64,000 nucleotides of DNA from Atlantibacter subterraneus (GTDB taxonomy: Bacteria; Pseudomonadota; Gammaproteobacteria; Enterobacterales; Enterobacteriaceae): assembly GCF_027853245.1 (NCBI RefSeq), contig NZ_JAPTZM010000006.1. The stretch is one strand, 5' to 3'. A program made the translations under genes and the position numbers. Positions 50,259 to 60,087 of the stretch are shown here, one piece after another. The first letter of the stretch is position 1; the number at the start of each line of letters is the position of its first letter. Below the pieces are notes generated by a model. That model saw only the letters and a program-made list of their open reading frames with translations. It ran no database searches and was not told where the DNA came from.

Positions 50259-53200
50259 ATGTACGGCAACGTGAAGGTCTGGCGAGAGAGCATTTCCTTA
50301 CCGACATGGACCACGGGTCAGGAAGATCCCAACCCAATGTTTCTGGAAAAACGCGTTTATCAGGGCTCATCCGGCGCGGTTTATCCCTGGGGCGTGATCG
50401 ATACGCTGACCGGCGAACGCGAAGAGAAAACCTACCAGGCGGTGTATCTGGAAAACGACTTTATCCGGGTGATGCTGCTGCCGGAGCTGGGCGGGCGCAT
50501 CCACCGGGCGTGGGATAAAGTGATGCAGCGCGATTTCGTTTACTACAACGAAGTGGTTAAACCGGCGCTGGTCGGGCTGGTCGGCCCGTGGATCTCCGGC
50601 GGGATCGAGTTCAACTGGCCGCAACACCACCGCCCCACCACCTTTATGCCGGTGGACGTCACTCTCAAATCCAACGACGACGGCTCGCAAACCGTCTGGC
50701 TGGGTGAAGTGGAGCCGATGCGCGGCCTACAGGTGATGACCGGTTTTACCCTCTACCCGCACAAAGCGCTGATTGAAATCACCGGCAAAGTGTTTAACCC
50801 CAATGCCACGCCGCGCCACTTCCTGTGGTGGGCAAACCCGGCGGTCAAAGGCGGCGACGACCATCAAAGCGTCTTCCCACCGGACGTCACCGCAGTGTTC
50901 GACCACGGCAAGCGCGACGTTTCCTCATTCCCGATTGCTCACGGCACCTATTACAAAGTGGACTACTCGGCGGGCGTGGATATCTCGCGCTACAAAAATA
51001 TCCCGGTTCCCACCTCCTATATGGCGGATAAATCGGATTACGATTTTGTTGGCGCATGGCACCACGGGGAAAACGGCGGGCTGCTGCACGTGGCGGACCA
51101 CCACGTATCGCCGGGCAAAAAACAGTGGAGCTGGGGCTATGGCGATTTCGGCCAGGCCTGGGATCGCAATCTCACCGATGAAAACGGACCGTATATTGAA
51201 CTGATGACCGGGGTGTTTACCGACAACCAGCCGGACTTCACATGGATTGCCCCGTTCGAAGAAAAAGTGTTTGTGCAGAATTTCCTGCCTTACAGCCATC
51301 TTGGCACGTTGCAGAATGCCAGCACCGAGGCGGCGATCAAGCTGGAGCGCCATAATGGGCAGCTGCATATCGGCATCTACGCCATCGCGCCGCTTAACGA
51401 CGTGACGCTGGAGCTGTCACAGGCTGGCGCACTCGTCTGGCAGCAGCCGCTGTCATTAACCCCCGCGCAGGCGTGGCAGGAAACGCTTGCCGATAGCTTC
51501 CCGGATCGTCTGACCCTGACCCTACGCGACGCCAGCGGCCAGCCAATATTGCATTACCTTGAGCATATCGCTGAAGCAACGCCGCTGCCCGAGCCTGCCT
51601 GCGCCCCGGCGCTGCCTGCGGACATCACCAACGGCGATGAACTCTATTTTATCGGCCAGCATCTGGAGCAATACCTGCACGCCAGCCGCTCCGCGTTCGA
51701 CTATTACCAGCGAGCGCTGGAGCTGGACCCGCACGATTACCGCTGCAACGTGGCGCTGGCAACGCTGGAGTTTAACCGCGCCCGATGGCCGCAGGCCCAG
51801 GCCCATGCCGAAGCGGCGTTAAAACGCGCGCACCGCCTGAACAAAAACCCGCAGTGCGGCCAGGCGAGCCAGCTGCTGGGCGCGGCGCTGGAAAAACAGG
51901 GCCAGCTTGATGCGGCATACGACCACTATTTCAAAGCCAGCTGGAGCGGCAACTGCCGGGACGCGGCGTTTTATGACCTGGCCCGCCTGGCGCTGCGCCG
52001 GGGCGAGAGTGCCAAAGCGCTGGCGTTCTGCCAGCAGAGCCTGCGCTTCAACGCCAGCAACAACCTGGCGATGGCGCTGAATGCCCTGTTGATGGCACAA
52101 AACGGCCAGCGCGATGCAGCGTTAACCTATATCGAACAGCAGCTTGCCGACTACCCGCTGAGCTATGCGCTGCACTATGCCCGCTATGCCATATCACAAA
52201 GTGAGCAAGCGCTTACTCAACTGCGTGACATCACCAACCAGCGCGGCGTTAACGCGTCGGTGCTGGCGGGCTGGCTGGTGAATCTGGGCATGAAAGCTGA
52301 GGCGCGTGAACTCCTCGCACTGCTGGATAACCCGGAAACCCTGCCGCTGTTGTGGCGCGCGGCACTGGAGGAGGACGATGTGCAGCGCCAGCGCTGGCTG
52401 GCGCTGGCCAAAGCCAACTTCACGATTAAAGTGCGCTTCCCGAACCTGGTGGATGAAGTGGAAATGCTGCGCCAGCTGCCACAGGACGGCTTCGCGCAAT
52501 ATCTGCTGGGCTGTTTTTACTACAGCAAACGGCTGTACGCCGAGGCCGTGGCCTGCTGGGAGTTCACTCGCCAGCAACTGCCTGGCTTCGCCGCCGTTCA
52601 TCGCCTGCTGGGCATCTGGGCCTGGAATAAACAGCACGACGCCGCGCAGGCGGAAGCCTCGCTGCGCAAAGCGGCGGAGCTGGAGCCGGAAAACCCGCGC
52701 CTGCTGTTCGAGCTGGATTATCTGCACAAACAGCTGGGCCGCCCCACCGCACAGCGCCTGGCCCTGTTGGAAAAACATCAGCCCGTGGCATTGCTGCGCG
52801 ACGATCTCACCGCCGAGTTGCTCAGCCTGTGGCATATCCACGGCAAAAACGCCGAGGCCCATGCGGTGCTGGCGCAACGCACTTTCCACCCGTGGGAAGG
52901 GGGCGAAGGCAAAGTTACCGGCCAGTATCTGATTAACCAGCAGCGCCGGGCGTTAGAAGCGATCCATCACGGTGATTACCGCAGCGCGCAAAACCTGCTG
53001 AAAGAGGCGTTGCACTATCCGCTTAATCTTGGCGAAGGCCGCCTGGCCGGGCAAACCGATAACGACATCTGGTATCTGCTGGGCTGGTGTGCCGGACAGC
53101 AGCAGGAAACCCAGCACGCCGATGCGGCCTGGCGGCAGGCCATCCAGGGCGACGCGGGCCTGGATGCCGGACGCTACTACAACGATCAGCCGGTGGATTA

Positions 53201-53534
53201 TCAGTTCTGGCAGGCCATGGCGTTGAAGCGCCTCGGCGAGCATGAGCAGGCCGAGGCCCGTTTCCGCCAGTTTATCATCTGGGGGCAACAGCATCACAAC
53301 GACCCGGTAGAGAGCGATTTTTTTGCGGTCTCCCTGCCGGACCTGGTGGTGCTGGACAGCGACCCACAGCAGCGTCATCGCCAGCACTGCCTGTTTGTCG
53401 AGGCGCTGGGCTATCTGGGGCTGGGAGAGCGCCACGCCTTTAACGAGCGCATCGACACCCTGCTGGCACTTAATCCGGCCCATGACAAAGCGCATCTACT
53501 GCTGGCTCTGAGCAACAGTCCAATCCTGAGTTAA
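50259..53534 (+). CDS. DUF5107 (mutarotase-like) plus tetratricopeptide repeat protein, 1091 residues
   Basis: A large cytoplasmic protein without a signal peptide. The N-terminal 300 or so residues are DUF5107, a galactose-mutarotase-like beta-sandwich (GIEFNWPQHHRPTTF; WANPAVKGGDDHQSVFP). From about residue 455 to the end run tetratricopeptide repeats (YQRALELDPHDYRCNVALATLEFN; RKAAELEPENPRLL). Such proteins occur in sugar-use loci but I know of no proven activity; carbohydrate recognition by the sandwich and partner binding by the repeats are inferences. It leads an operon with a sugar porter and an aldose epimerase. A small GGGGGA/TCCCCC hairpin (53542-53557) follows. Confidence 0.85.
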   Translation: MYGNVKVWRESISLPTWTTGQEDPNPMFLEKRVYQGSSGAVYPWGVIDTLTGEREEKTYQAVYLENDFIRVMLLPELGGRIHRAWDKVMQRDFVYYNEVVKPALVGLVGPWISGGIEFNWPQHHRPTTFMPVDVTLKSNDDGSQTVWLGEVEPMRGLQVMTGFTLYPHKALIEITGKVFNPNATPRHFLWWANPAVKGGDDHQSVFPPDVTAVFDHGKRDVSSFPIAHGTYYKVDYSAGVDISRYKNIPVPTSYMADKSDYDFVGAWHHGENGGLLHVADHHVSPGKKQWSWGYGDFGQAWDRNLTDENGPYIELMTGVFTDNQPDFTWIAPFEEKVFVQNFLPYSHLGTLQNASTEAAIKLERHNGQLHIGIYAIAPLNDVTLELSQAGALVWQQPLSLTPAQAWQETLADSFPDRLTLTLRDASGQPILHYLEHIAEATPLPEPACAPALPADITNGDELYFIGQHLEQYLHASRSAFDYYQRALELDPHDYRCNVALATLEFNRARWPQAQAHAEAALKRAHRLNKNPQCGQASQLLGAALEKQGQLDAAYDHYFKASWSGNCRDAAFYDLARLALRRGESAKALAFCQQSLRFNASNNLAMALNALLMAQNGQRDAALTYIEQQLADYPLSYALHYARYAISQSEQALTQLRDITNQRGVNASVLAGWLVNLGMKAEARELLALLDNPETLPLLWRAALEEDDVQRQRWLALAKANFTIKVRFPNLVDEVEMLRQLPQDGFAQYLLGCFYYSKRLYAEAVACWEFTRQQLPGFAAVHRLLGIWAWNKQHDAAQAEASLRKAAELEPENPRLLFELDYLHKQLGRPTAQRLALLEKHQPVALLRDDLTAELLSLWHIHGKNAEAHAVLAQRTFHPWEGGEGKVTGQYLINQQRRALEAIHHGDYRSAQNLLKEALHYPLNLGEGRLAGQTDNDIWYLLGWCAGQQQETQHADAAWRQAIQGDAGLDAGRYYNDQPVDYQFWQAMALKRLGEHEQAEARFRQFIIWGQQHHNDPVESDFFAVSLPDLVVLDSDPQQRHRQHCLFVEALGYLGLGERHAFNERIDTLLALNPAHDKAHLLLALSNSPILS

Positions 53535-53594
53535 CTAAACGGGGGGAGCGATCCCCCTTCCCATAACGACTTCTCTCAACGGGAGAGGAACATC

Positions 53595-55034
53595 ATGCAT
53601 AACACTCAACAACTCCGTATGGGCTACATATGGATGATTTGCCTGGTCGCCGCCTGCGGCGGCCTGTTATTCGGTTACGACTGGGTGGTGATTGGCGGGG
53701 CGAAACCCTTCTACGAGGCCTATTTTAATATTACCGACCCGGCGCTGTCCGGCTGGGCGATGAGCTCGGCGCTGGTGGGCTGTATTTTTGGCGCGTTTAT
53801 CTCCGGCTGGTGCGCCGACAAACTGGGCCGCAAAATCCCGCTGATTATCGCCGCGATCCTGTTTACGCTTTCCGCCTGGGGCACGGCGGTTGCCACCCAC
53901 TTCGATCTGTTTGTGGTGTTCCGCATCGTTGGCGGTATCGGCATCGGCCTCGCCGCTGCGGTGAGCCCGATGTATATCGCCGAAGTCAGCCCGGCGGAAA
54001 AGCGCGGCAAGTTCGTGGCGATCAACCAGCTCACCATCGTGATTGGCGTGCTGGCGGCACAGCTGATTAACCTGGCGATTGCCCAACCGGTCGCCTCCAA
54101 CGCCACGCTGCTGGAAATCCAGCAGAGCTGGAACGGCCAGATGGGCTGGCGCTGGATGTTCGCCGCCTGTGGGGTGCCATCGTTCCTGTTCCTGGTAATG
54201 ATGTTCTTTGTGCCGGAATCCCCGCGCTGGCTGGCTTACGCAGGGAAAACCGAACGCGCCCGCAAAACATTGCTGAAAATCGGCTCACAAAGCTATGCCG
54301 ACACCACGCTGTCAGACATCAAACAGACCCTCAGCGCCGATGCCAACGCCCAGAAGGTAAGCTACTCGGCGTTGCTGGAGCCGAAAGTGAAGCCGATTAT
54401 CATTATTGGCATGGTGCTGGCGGTGTTCCAGCAGTGGTGCGGGATTAACGTCATCTTTAACTACGCGCAGGAAATTTTCGCCTCAGCCGGTTTCGATATT
54501 AACAGCACCCTGAAATCGATTGTCGCCACGGGCTTAATCAACCTGGTGTTTACCATCATCGCCCTGCCGCTGGTAGATAAGCTGGGCCGCCGCAAACTGA
54601 TGCTGATTGGCGCGGCGGGCCTGACGGTGATTTATGCGCTGATCGCCGCGGCCTACGGTCTGGGCATTCTCGGCTGGCCGGTGCTGGTGCTGGTACTTGC
54701 CGCCATCGCTATCTATGCGCTGACGCTCGCCCCGGTCACCTGGGTACTGCTGTCGGAAATTTTCCCCAACCGGGTGCGCGGCCTGGCGATGTCGGTGGGT
54801 ACGCTGGCGCTGTGGGTGGCGTGCTTTATTCTCACCTACACCTTCCCGCTGCTCAACGCCGGTCTGGGCGCGGCGGGCAGCTTTATGCTCTACGGGGTGA
54901 TTTGCGCGGCAGGCTACATTTTCGTGCTGCGTAAAGTGCCGGAAACCAAAGGCGTGACGCTGGAAGCGCTGGAGAAACAAATGGCCGGCGGCGATCCGCT
55001 GCATGCGCCCACTGCTCAACGCGTGAATCCGTAA
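53595..55034 (+). CDS. MFS sugar porter (XylE/AraE-like)
   Basis: A 479-residue sugar:H+ symporter with twelve spans. Sugar porter signatures are all present: GGLLFGYDWVVIGGA near 19, DKLGRKIP near 75, RGKFVAINQLTI near 137, PESPRWL near 209, QQWCGINVIFNY near 280 and PETKG near 455. It imports a monosaccharide, perhaps D-xylose-like or another aldose. It lies between the DUF5107 gene and the epimerase gene, which overlaps its stop (taATGg). Confidence 0.92.
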   Translation: MHNTQQLRMGYIWMICLVAACGGLLFGYDWVVIGGAKPFYEAYFNITDPALSGWAMSSALVGCIFGAFISGWCADKLGRKIPLIIAAILFTLSAWGTAVATHFDLFVVFRIVGGIGIGLAAAVSPMYIAEVSPAEKRGKFVAINQLTIVIGVLAAQLINLAIAQPVASNATLLEIQQSWNGQMGWRWMFAACGVPSFLFLVMMFFVPESPRWLAYAGKTERARKTLLKIGSQSYADTTLSDIKQTLSADANAQKVSYSALLEPKVKPIIIIGMVLAVFQQWCGINVIFNYAQEIFASAGFDINSTLKSIVATGLINLVFTIIALPLVDKLGRRKLMLIGAAGLTVIYALIAAAYGLGILGWPVLVLVLAAIAIYALTLAPVTWVLLSEIFPNRVRGLAMSVGTLALWVACFILTYTFPLLNAGLGAAGSFMLYGVICAAGYIFVLRKVPETKGVTLEALEKQMAGGDPLHAPTAQRVNP

Positions 55035-55885
55035 TGGAGATCTTTACGCTGCAAAACCCGCATCTTCGGATGCGGGTGACTTCGCAAGGCGCGGCGCTGC
55101 TGGCGCTGGACACTGCCGATAAACAACCGATCCTCCGTGCCTGGCAGGACAATGCGTCGTTCCATCCCGGCGATAGTGCGCTTTTTCCAATGCTGCCGCT
55201 GGCGAACCGGGTGGCGGAAAACCGTTATCCCCAGGGTAAAGAGACCGTTGAATTACCTGGCAAACCCGGCGATCCAGAAGGTTTTTTACACGGCAACGGC
55301 TGGCTTGAGAAATGGGTAGCCTGCGAGACTGCACCGGATGCCATCACGCTGCACCTGCGGGCAACCGAACGTTGCGGTTTCGATTACCATGCGCAACTCA
55401 CCTACGCTCTCGAAGGCCACCGTTTTATCGCAAAGTTAGTAATTACTCACTGCGGTGCCACGCCAATGCTCTACGGCGGCGGATTTCATCCCTTCTTTGC
55501 CAAAACGCCAGACACGCAGTTGCACTTTTCCGCTGGCGGATACTGGCCTGAGGACGCCCGGCATTTACCGCTGGCATGGTCATCCACCTTGCCCGCTGCG
55601 CTGGATTTCGCCACACCGCGCCTTCCCGGCGCACGCTGGATTAACAACGGTTACTCCGGCTGGAGCGGGCTGGCCCGGCTTATCAGCGCCGGGCGTGAAG
55701 TCATACTGCGCAGCGATACGCCGTGGCTGATGGTTTACCAGACTGAAACAAGCGAGTTTATTTGCCTGGAGCCGCAAACCCATCCGGTTAACGCCCATAA
55801 TTTGCCGGGGCAACCGGGATTAAGAATGCTGGCACAGGCAGAAAGTCTGGCGTTTAGTATGGAAATCGATGTGCTAATACATTGA
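55034..55885 (+). CDS. Aldose 1-epimerase (galactose mutarotase family)
   Basis: A 283-residue beta-sandwich mutarotase. Near MLPLANRVAENRYP (about 55-68), GFLHGNGWLEKW (about 84-95) and YGGGFHPFF (about 148-156) lie the catalytic-type Arg/His positions; the C-terminal Glu is in ETSEFICLEPQTHPVNA. It interconverts sugar anomers after uptake by the porter. It is the last gene of the operon. Mutarotation, rather than glucose-6-P epimerisation, is inferred from context. Confidence 0.85.
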   Translation: MEIFTLQNPHLRMRVTSQGAALLALDTADKQPILRAWQDNASFHPGDSALFPMLPLANRVAENRYPQGKETVELPGKPGDPEGFLHGNGWLEKWVACETAPDAITLHLRATERCGFDYHAQLTYALEGHRFIAKLVITHCGATPMLYGGGFHPFFAKTPDTQLHFSAGGYWPEDARHLPLAWSSTLPAALDFATPRLPGARWINNGYSGWSGLARLISAGREVILRSDTPWLMVYQTETSEFICLEPQTHPVNAHNLPGQPGLRMLAQAESLAFSMEIDVLIH

Positions 55886-56265
55886 GCAATGCCTGACCTT
55901 TAGTCGCCTGAGGGTCAGGCTATCTATATGTGTGGATGCTCGCCGTAACCGCGAACTCATGCCTGCGTTCTGTGATTTTTCTCACAGATTGAATGCATAA
56001 AGAAAAAAATATCACTTTCACCTGTAAAAACCATTTTTCCCTCCTGGCAAGCAAGCGGCTGAAAAATAAGTTATTTATTTTTTTAGCCTCAATCAGGTTA
56101 GCGTTGATTTTTATTAGTAAAAGTCCTTTCGCCCTGATGCCAATATTTATTTTTGATTGCTCACACTGCAATAAAAAAATACCTCGGCTGTCCCTCATTG
56201 ATAAGGTCGATATATTTCATAGAATATTAATCAACGTAATATCGACAGCATAATAAGGTAAACAT
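55886..56265. other. AT-rich intergenic region before the dehydratase operon
   Basis: 380 bases without a supported gene. GCCTGACC (55891-55898) and GGTCAGGC (55913-55920) form a stem without a T-run just after the epimerase. The rest is AT-rich and should hold the IclR-controlled promoter. An 86-codon Lys/Ile/Phe-rich frame at 55993 has no ribosome site and is not accepted. AAGG precedes the ATG at 56266. Confidence 0.5.
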
Positions 56266-57984
56266 ATGAAACAACTTCGTAGCCAGGAGTGGTTTGGCCG
56301 TAAAGATAAATCAGGTTTTATTGCCAGAAGTTGGTTAAAAAATCAGGGATTGCCGAATGATGCATTTGATGGCCGTCCAGTCATTGGTATTTGTAATACC
56401 TGGTCGGAATTAACCCCCTGTAATGCGCATTTACGCGATTTAGCCGAACAGGTCAAAATGGGCGTACTGGAAGCAGGCGGTATCGCCTTTGAGTTTCCGG
56501 TGATGTCTTTGGGTGAAGCATTGATGAAGCCAACCACAATGTTATTTCGCAACTTAGCCAGTATGGACGTCGAAGAATCTATTCGCGGGAATCCCATTGA
56601 TGGCGTGGTTATTTTGGCAAATTGCGATAAAACAACCCCAGCCTGTCTGATGGGCGCAGCCAGCGTTAATTTACCAACCCTGGTCGTTAGCGGCGGCCCT
56701 ATGCTCAATGGCAAACACCATGGCAAAGATATCGGCTCCGGTACTGACCTGTGGAAATTTAGTGAAGATTTACGTGCCGGTATTATCACACAGTCTCAGT
56801 TTGACCAGAGCGAAAACGATATGTCGCGCAGCCCTGGGGCCTGCAACACGATGGGAACCGCCTCCACGCTCGCCTGCATGGTTGAAGCGCTTGGCCTGTC
56901 ATTGCCCGGCTCTGCTGCGATTCCCGCGGTCGATGCCAATCGCCGCCGCGTCTCACGCCTGTCAGGGCGGCGGATCGTGGAGATGGTAAAACAAGATTAT
57001 AAACTGTCAGATATTCTTATCCGACAGGCGTTTGAGAACGCAATTATTGTTAATGCGGCCATTGGCGGTTCAACAAACTTTATTCTTCATTTGTTAGCCA
57101 TCGCGGGAAGAATGGAAATCCCTCTTACTCTGGATGACTTTGACCACCTGAGCCAAAACATCCCCTTACTGGTAAATTTAAAACCGTCCGGACAATATTT
57201 AATGGAGGATTTTTACTATGCTGGCGGCGTGCCTGCTGTTATAAATCAACTTCTCGACAAGCTTCACCTTGATACGCGCAATGTCAATGGGCTAACCCTG
57301 TCAGAAAATTATTCACGAAGTGAGACTTACAACCCACAGGTTATTACACCGCGTAGTAAACCGTTGCAAGAGAATGCCGGAACTATGGTATTGCGCGGAA
57401 ATTTATGCCCTGACGGAGCAATTATTAAACCCTCCGCCGCCACGTTTCAATTATTAAATCATAAAGCCCGGGCTTTTGTTTTCGAAAACATTGAGGAATA
57501 TAACCACCGAATTAACGATCCTGATTTACCGGTCGCTGAAAACGATATTCTGGTGTTAAAAGGCGCAGGGCCACGCGGCTATCCTGGTATGCCTGAAGTC
57601 GGCAATTTTGGTCTGCCCTTAAAACTTCTGAAACGCGGCGTGCGGGATATGATCCGTATTTCCGATGGAAGAATGTCCGGAACGGCGTTTGGAACCATCG
57701 TATTGCATGTTAGCCCTGAATCTTCGGTAGGCGGACCACTTGCGCTGGTACAAACAGGCGACATCATTGAATTAAGCTGCGAACGACGTGAGCTGACGCT
57801 GCATGTCTCTGAAGAAGAGTTATTACGCCGCCGCGCGCAATGGCAACCCGACTTACCGGATTACCCGCGTGGATATGCCAATCTTTATATTCGTACCGTT
57901 CAACAAGCTAATCTCGGGGCCGATCTGGATTTTTTAATTGGCCAGTCCGGGACCGATATCAAACGTGAACCGCATCCGGAATAA
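56266..57984 (+). CDS. Pentonate dehydratase of the IlvD/EDD family (L-arabinonate-type)
   Basis: A 572-residue [2Fe-2S] dehydratase. Cysteines at 52 (TPCNAH), 120 (ANCDKT) and 193 (GACNTM) are each offset by four from those of Rhizobium L-arabinonate dehydratase, consistent with the [2Fe-2S] clade, not IlvD. It converts an aldonic acid to the 2-keto-3-deoxy acid with Mg2+. It starts a plus-strand operon with an RraA-fold aldolase, transporter and IclR regulator. Base composition is lower in GC than the neighbouring sugar loci. Exact aldonate is not predictable (arabinonate, xylonate, fuconate and galactonate are options). Confidence 0.88.
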   Translation: MKQLRSQEWFGRKDKSGFIARSWLKNQGLPNDAFDGRPVIGICNTWSELTPCNAHLRDLAEQVKMGVLEAGGIAFEFPVMSLGEALMKPTTMLFRNLASMDVEESIRGNPIDGVVILANCDKTTPACLMGAASVNLPTLVVSGGPMLNGKHHGKDIGSGTDLWKFSEDLRAGIITQSQFDQSENDMSRSPGACNTMGTASTLACMVEALGLSLPGSAAIPAVDANRRRVSRLSGRRIVEMVKQDYKLSDILIRQAFENAIIVNAAIGGSTNFILHLLAIAGRMEIPLTLDDFDHLSQNIPLLVNLKPSGQYLMEDFYYAGGVPAVINQLLDKLHLDTRNVNGLTLSENYSRSETYNPQVITPRSKPLQENAGTMVLRGNLCPDGAIIKPSAATFQLLNHKARAFVFENIEEYNHRINDPDLPVAENDILVLKGAGPRGYPGMPEVGNFGLPLKLLKRGVRDMIRISDGRMSGTAFGTIVLHVSPESSVGGPLALVQTGDIIELSCERRELTLHVSEEELLRRRAQWQPDLPDYPRGYANLYIRTVQQANLGADLDFLIGQSGTDIKREPHPE

Positions 57985-58001
57985 CACAACAGGAGTGAAT
58001 A

Positions 58002-58694
58002 ATGAGTCAATTTTGGTCAGATGACGACATGCTTTTTTCCTTAGCTAAAGAAAAATTGTTTGTCGCGTTAGTGGGTGATGTTCTGGATACCATGGGGTTA
58101 CAACATCAATTTCTTCATCCGCAACTTAAACCTATCGATCCCGACATGGTTATTATTGGTCGCGCTATGCCGGTGCTGGAAGCAGATTATTTTCAGCAGC
58201 AAGGGCCAGGGCATAATGAAATTAGCGAGAAACCTTTTGGATTAATGTTTCATGCGCTGGACGATTTAAAGAAAAATGAAGTCTATATTTGCGCTGGCGG
58301 ATCGCTGCGCTACGCCCAGTGGGGAGGGCTGATGTCTACGCGTGCGTTGCAGTGCGGTGCAGCGGGTGCAGTGGTTCATGGTTATCATCGTGATACCAAT
58401 GAAATATTGCGGCTAAATTATCCGGTGGCCTCTTTCGGTAGTTACGCTCAGGATCAGGGACCACGTGGCAAAGTGGTTGACTGGCGGGTTCCGATTGAGC
58501 TGGACGGTATACGCGTTACGCCCGGTGATGTGATTTATGGCGATCGTGACGGCATATTAGTGATCCCCGCGCACGCCGTTGACGATGCATTCCACGGCGC
58601 GTTTGAAAAAGCTAAAGGTGAAAATACCGTATTAACCGCCCTGCAACAAGGAATGACCACCGTCGAGGCATTCGATAAGTTCGGGATTATGTAA
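58002..58694 (+). CDS. RraA-fold aldolase (HMG/CHA aldolase-like)
   Basis: A 230-residue protein with the DlpA/RraA fold. The motif G-X20-R-D-X2-E/D required for HMG/CHA-type class II pyruvate aldolases is complete: Gly109, Arg130, Asp131, Glu134 (GYHRDTNEI). Thus it is more likely a metal-dependent pyruvate-releasing aldolase than a RNase E regulator. It starts 17 bases after the dehydratase gene and so could cleave its 2-keto-3-deoxy product. No DapA-like or Eda-like aldolase is encoded nearby. Confidence 0.8.
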   Translation: MSQFWSDDDMLFSLAKEKLFVALVGDVLDTMGLQHQFLHPQLKPIDPDMVIIGRAMPVLEADYFQQQGPGHNEISEKPFGLMFHALDDLKKNEVYICAGGSLRYAQWGGLMSTRALQCGAAGAVVHGYHRDTNEILRLNYPVASFGSYAQDQGPRGKVVDWRVPIELDGIRVTPGDVIYGDRDGILVIPAHAVDDAFHGAFEKAKGENTVLTALQQGMTTVEAFDKFGIM

Positions 58695-58730
58695 TATCTC
58701 GTCTATCCCATTTACTTTCTGGAGTTTTCT

Positions 58731-60065
58731 ATGAGCAAACTCGCGCAAGGTATTGAAGCCAGCGTGATGAAAAAGGCTGGTTTAAAAATCATTCCGTTAA
58801 TGGTGATGCTATATGTGATTGCCTATATCGATCGTCAAAATATCGGTTTTGCCAAATTACATATGGTTGATAGTCTGGGGTTAAGCGAAACGGCTTTTGG
58901 TTTAGGCGCCTCATTATTTTTTATCGGCTATTTGTTTTTTGAAGTGCCCAGCAACGTATTTCTCCATCGGGTAGGCGCACGTGTCTGGTTTGCTCGTATT
59001 ATGTTGACCTGGGGTGCAATTACTGTAGTTATGGCCTTCACGACCAATGCAACCATGTTTTATGTATTGCGCTTTTTATTAGGTGCGGCAGAAGCGGGGT
59101 TATATCCAGGCTTACTGTATTACATGACGAAGTGGTTTCCGCTTGCCCACCGTCCCCGTGTGGTGGGATATCTTATTATGGCAAGCCTGGTAGCCAATCT
59201 AATCGGCGCTCCGCTTAACGGCATGCTGCTTTCCATTCATGGCGCATTCAATCTTGAAGGCTGGCAATGGATATTTATCGGCACCGGCTTGCCTGCCGTA
59301 CTGTTAATTTTACCGATTTTATTATGGTTGCCTGATAGCCCGGAAAAAGCGCCTTTTCTCACCAGAGAAGAAAAAATATGGTTAAACGACGCATTACAAA
59401 AAGAGCAGCAGCAACATCAGGATACTCACGTCACTGGCATCCTTAAAACACTCAAAGACAGCCGTGTTCTGCTGCTGGCGTTGGTACTAGGGTTTATCTC
59501 CTTCGGCGCATATGGCTTAAGTTACTGGATGCCAACTATCGTCAAAGGTTTCGGGGTGTCGGATTTAACCAACGGCTTTATTAATATGATCCCCTGGCTG
59601 ATGGCGATCCTGATGCTCTGGTGGATGACTCGCGACCCCTCCAGAACTCGCGATCCGGTTAAAAATATTGCCTTACCGATGTTTATCGCAGCGATTTTCC
59701 TCATGGGTAGCGCGGCATTCATCGCCATGCCGGTAGTGAGTTTTTTCTGTATTACGCTGGTGATTATGGCAATCTTTGCCATTCAGCCCTGTTTCTGGAC
59801 GTTGACGCGCTTTCTTGGCAATACGGCTGCCGCGGCGGGTCTGGCAGCGATAAATTCCTTAGCCAATCTTGGCGGTTTCTTTGCGCAAAACACCGTGCCA
59901 GCCGTCCGCGATTATACGGGCAGTATCAGCGCGCCGATGTACTATCTTGGAAGTTGCATGGCGGTAGGCGGCGTGGTGACGCTGTTGGTGATTCGCTACT
60001 TGCGCCGTCGTGAACAACAGGAGCATGCCATGGGCGATAGCCATGCTGTGGATACGCCGTCCTGA
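58731..60065 (+). CDS. MFS transporter, anion:cation symporter family
   Basis: A 444-residue carrier with twelve spans. AYIDRQNIGFAKLHM near 31, RVGARVWFARIM near 84 and LLGAAEAGLYPGLLYYMTKWFP near 115 are features of the sugar-acid/tartrate-type ACS branch. GGAG lies close to the ATG. It lies between the aldolase and IclR genes and probably imports the aldonate substrate of the dehydratase. Confidence 0.88.
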   Translation: MSKLAQGIEASVMKKAGLKIIPLMVMLYVIAYIDRQNIGFAKLHMVDSLGLSETAFGLGASLFFIGYLFFEVPSNVFLHRVGARVWFARIMLTWGAITVVMAFTTNATMFYVLRFLLGAAEAGLYPGLLYYMTKWFPLAHRPRVVGYLIMASLVANLIGAPLNGMLLSIHGAFNLEGWQWIFIGTGLPAVLLILPILLWLPDSPEKAPFLTREEKIWLNDALQKEQQQHQDTHVTGILKTLKDSRVLLLALVLGFISFGAYGLSYWMPTIVKGFGVSDLTNGFINMIPWLMAILMLWWMTRDPSRTRDPVKNIALPMFIAAIFLMGSAAFIAMPVVSFFCITLVIMAIFAIQPCFWTLTRFLGNTAAAAGLAAINSLANLGGFFAQNTVPAVRDYTGSISAPMYYLGSCMAVGGVVTLLVIRYLRRREQQEHAMGDSHAVDTPS

Positions 60066-60087
60066 CTCTTATTTTCTGTGAGGTGGA

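Noticed and set aside
55993..56253. 86-codon Lys/Ile/Phe-rich frame in the AT-rich spacer
   Set aside because: There is no ribosome site and composition reflects AT-rich DNA; the spacer more likely holds a promoter.
58002..58694. Identification as RraA, regulator of RNase E
   Set aside because: RraA lacks the aldolase motif; here G-X20-R-D-X2-E is complete and the gene is in a sugar-acid operon.
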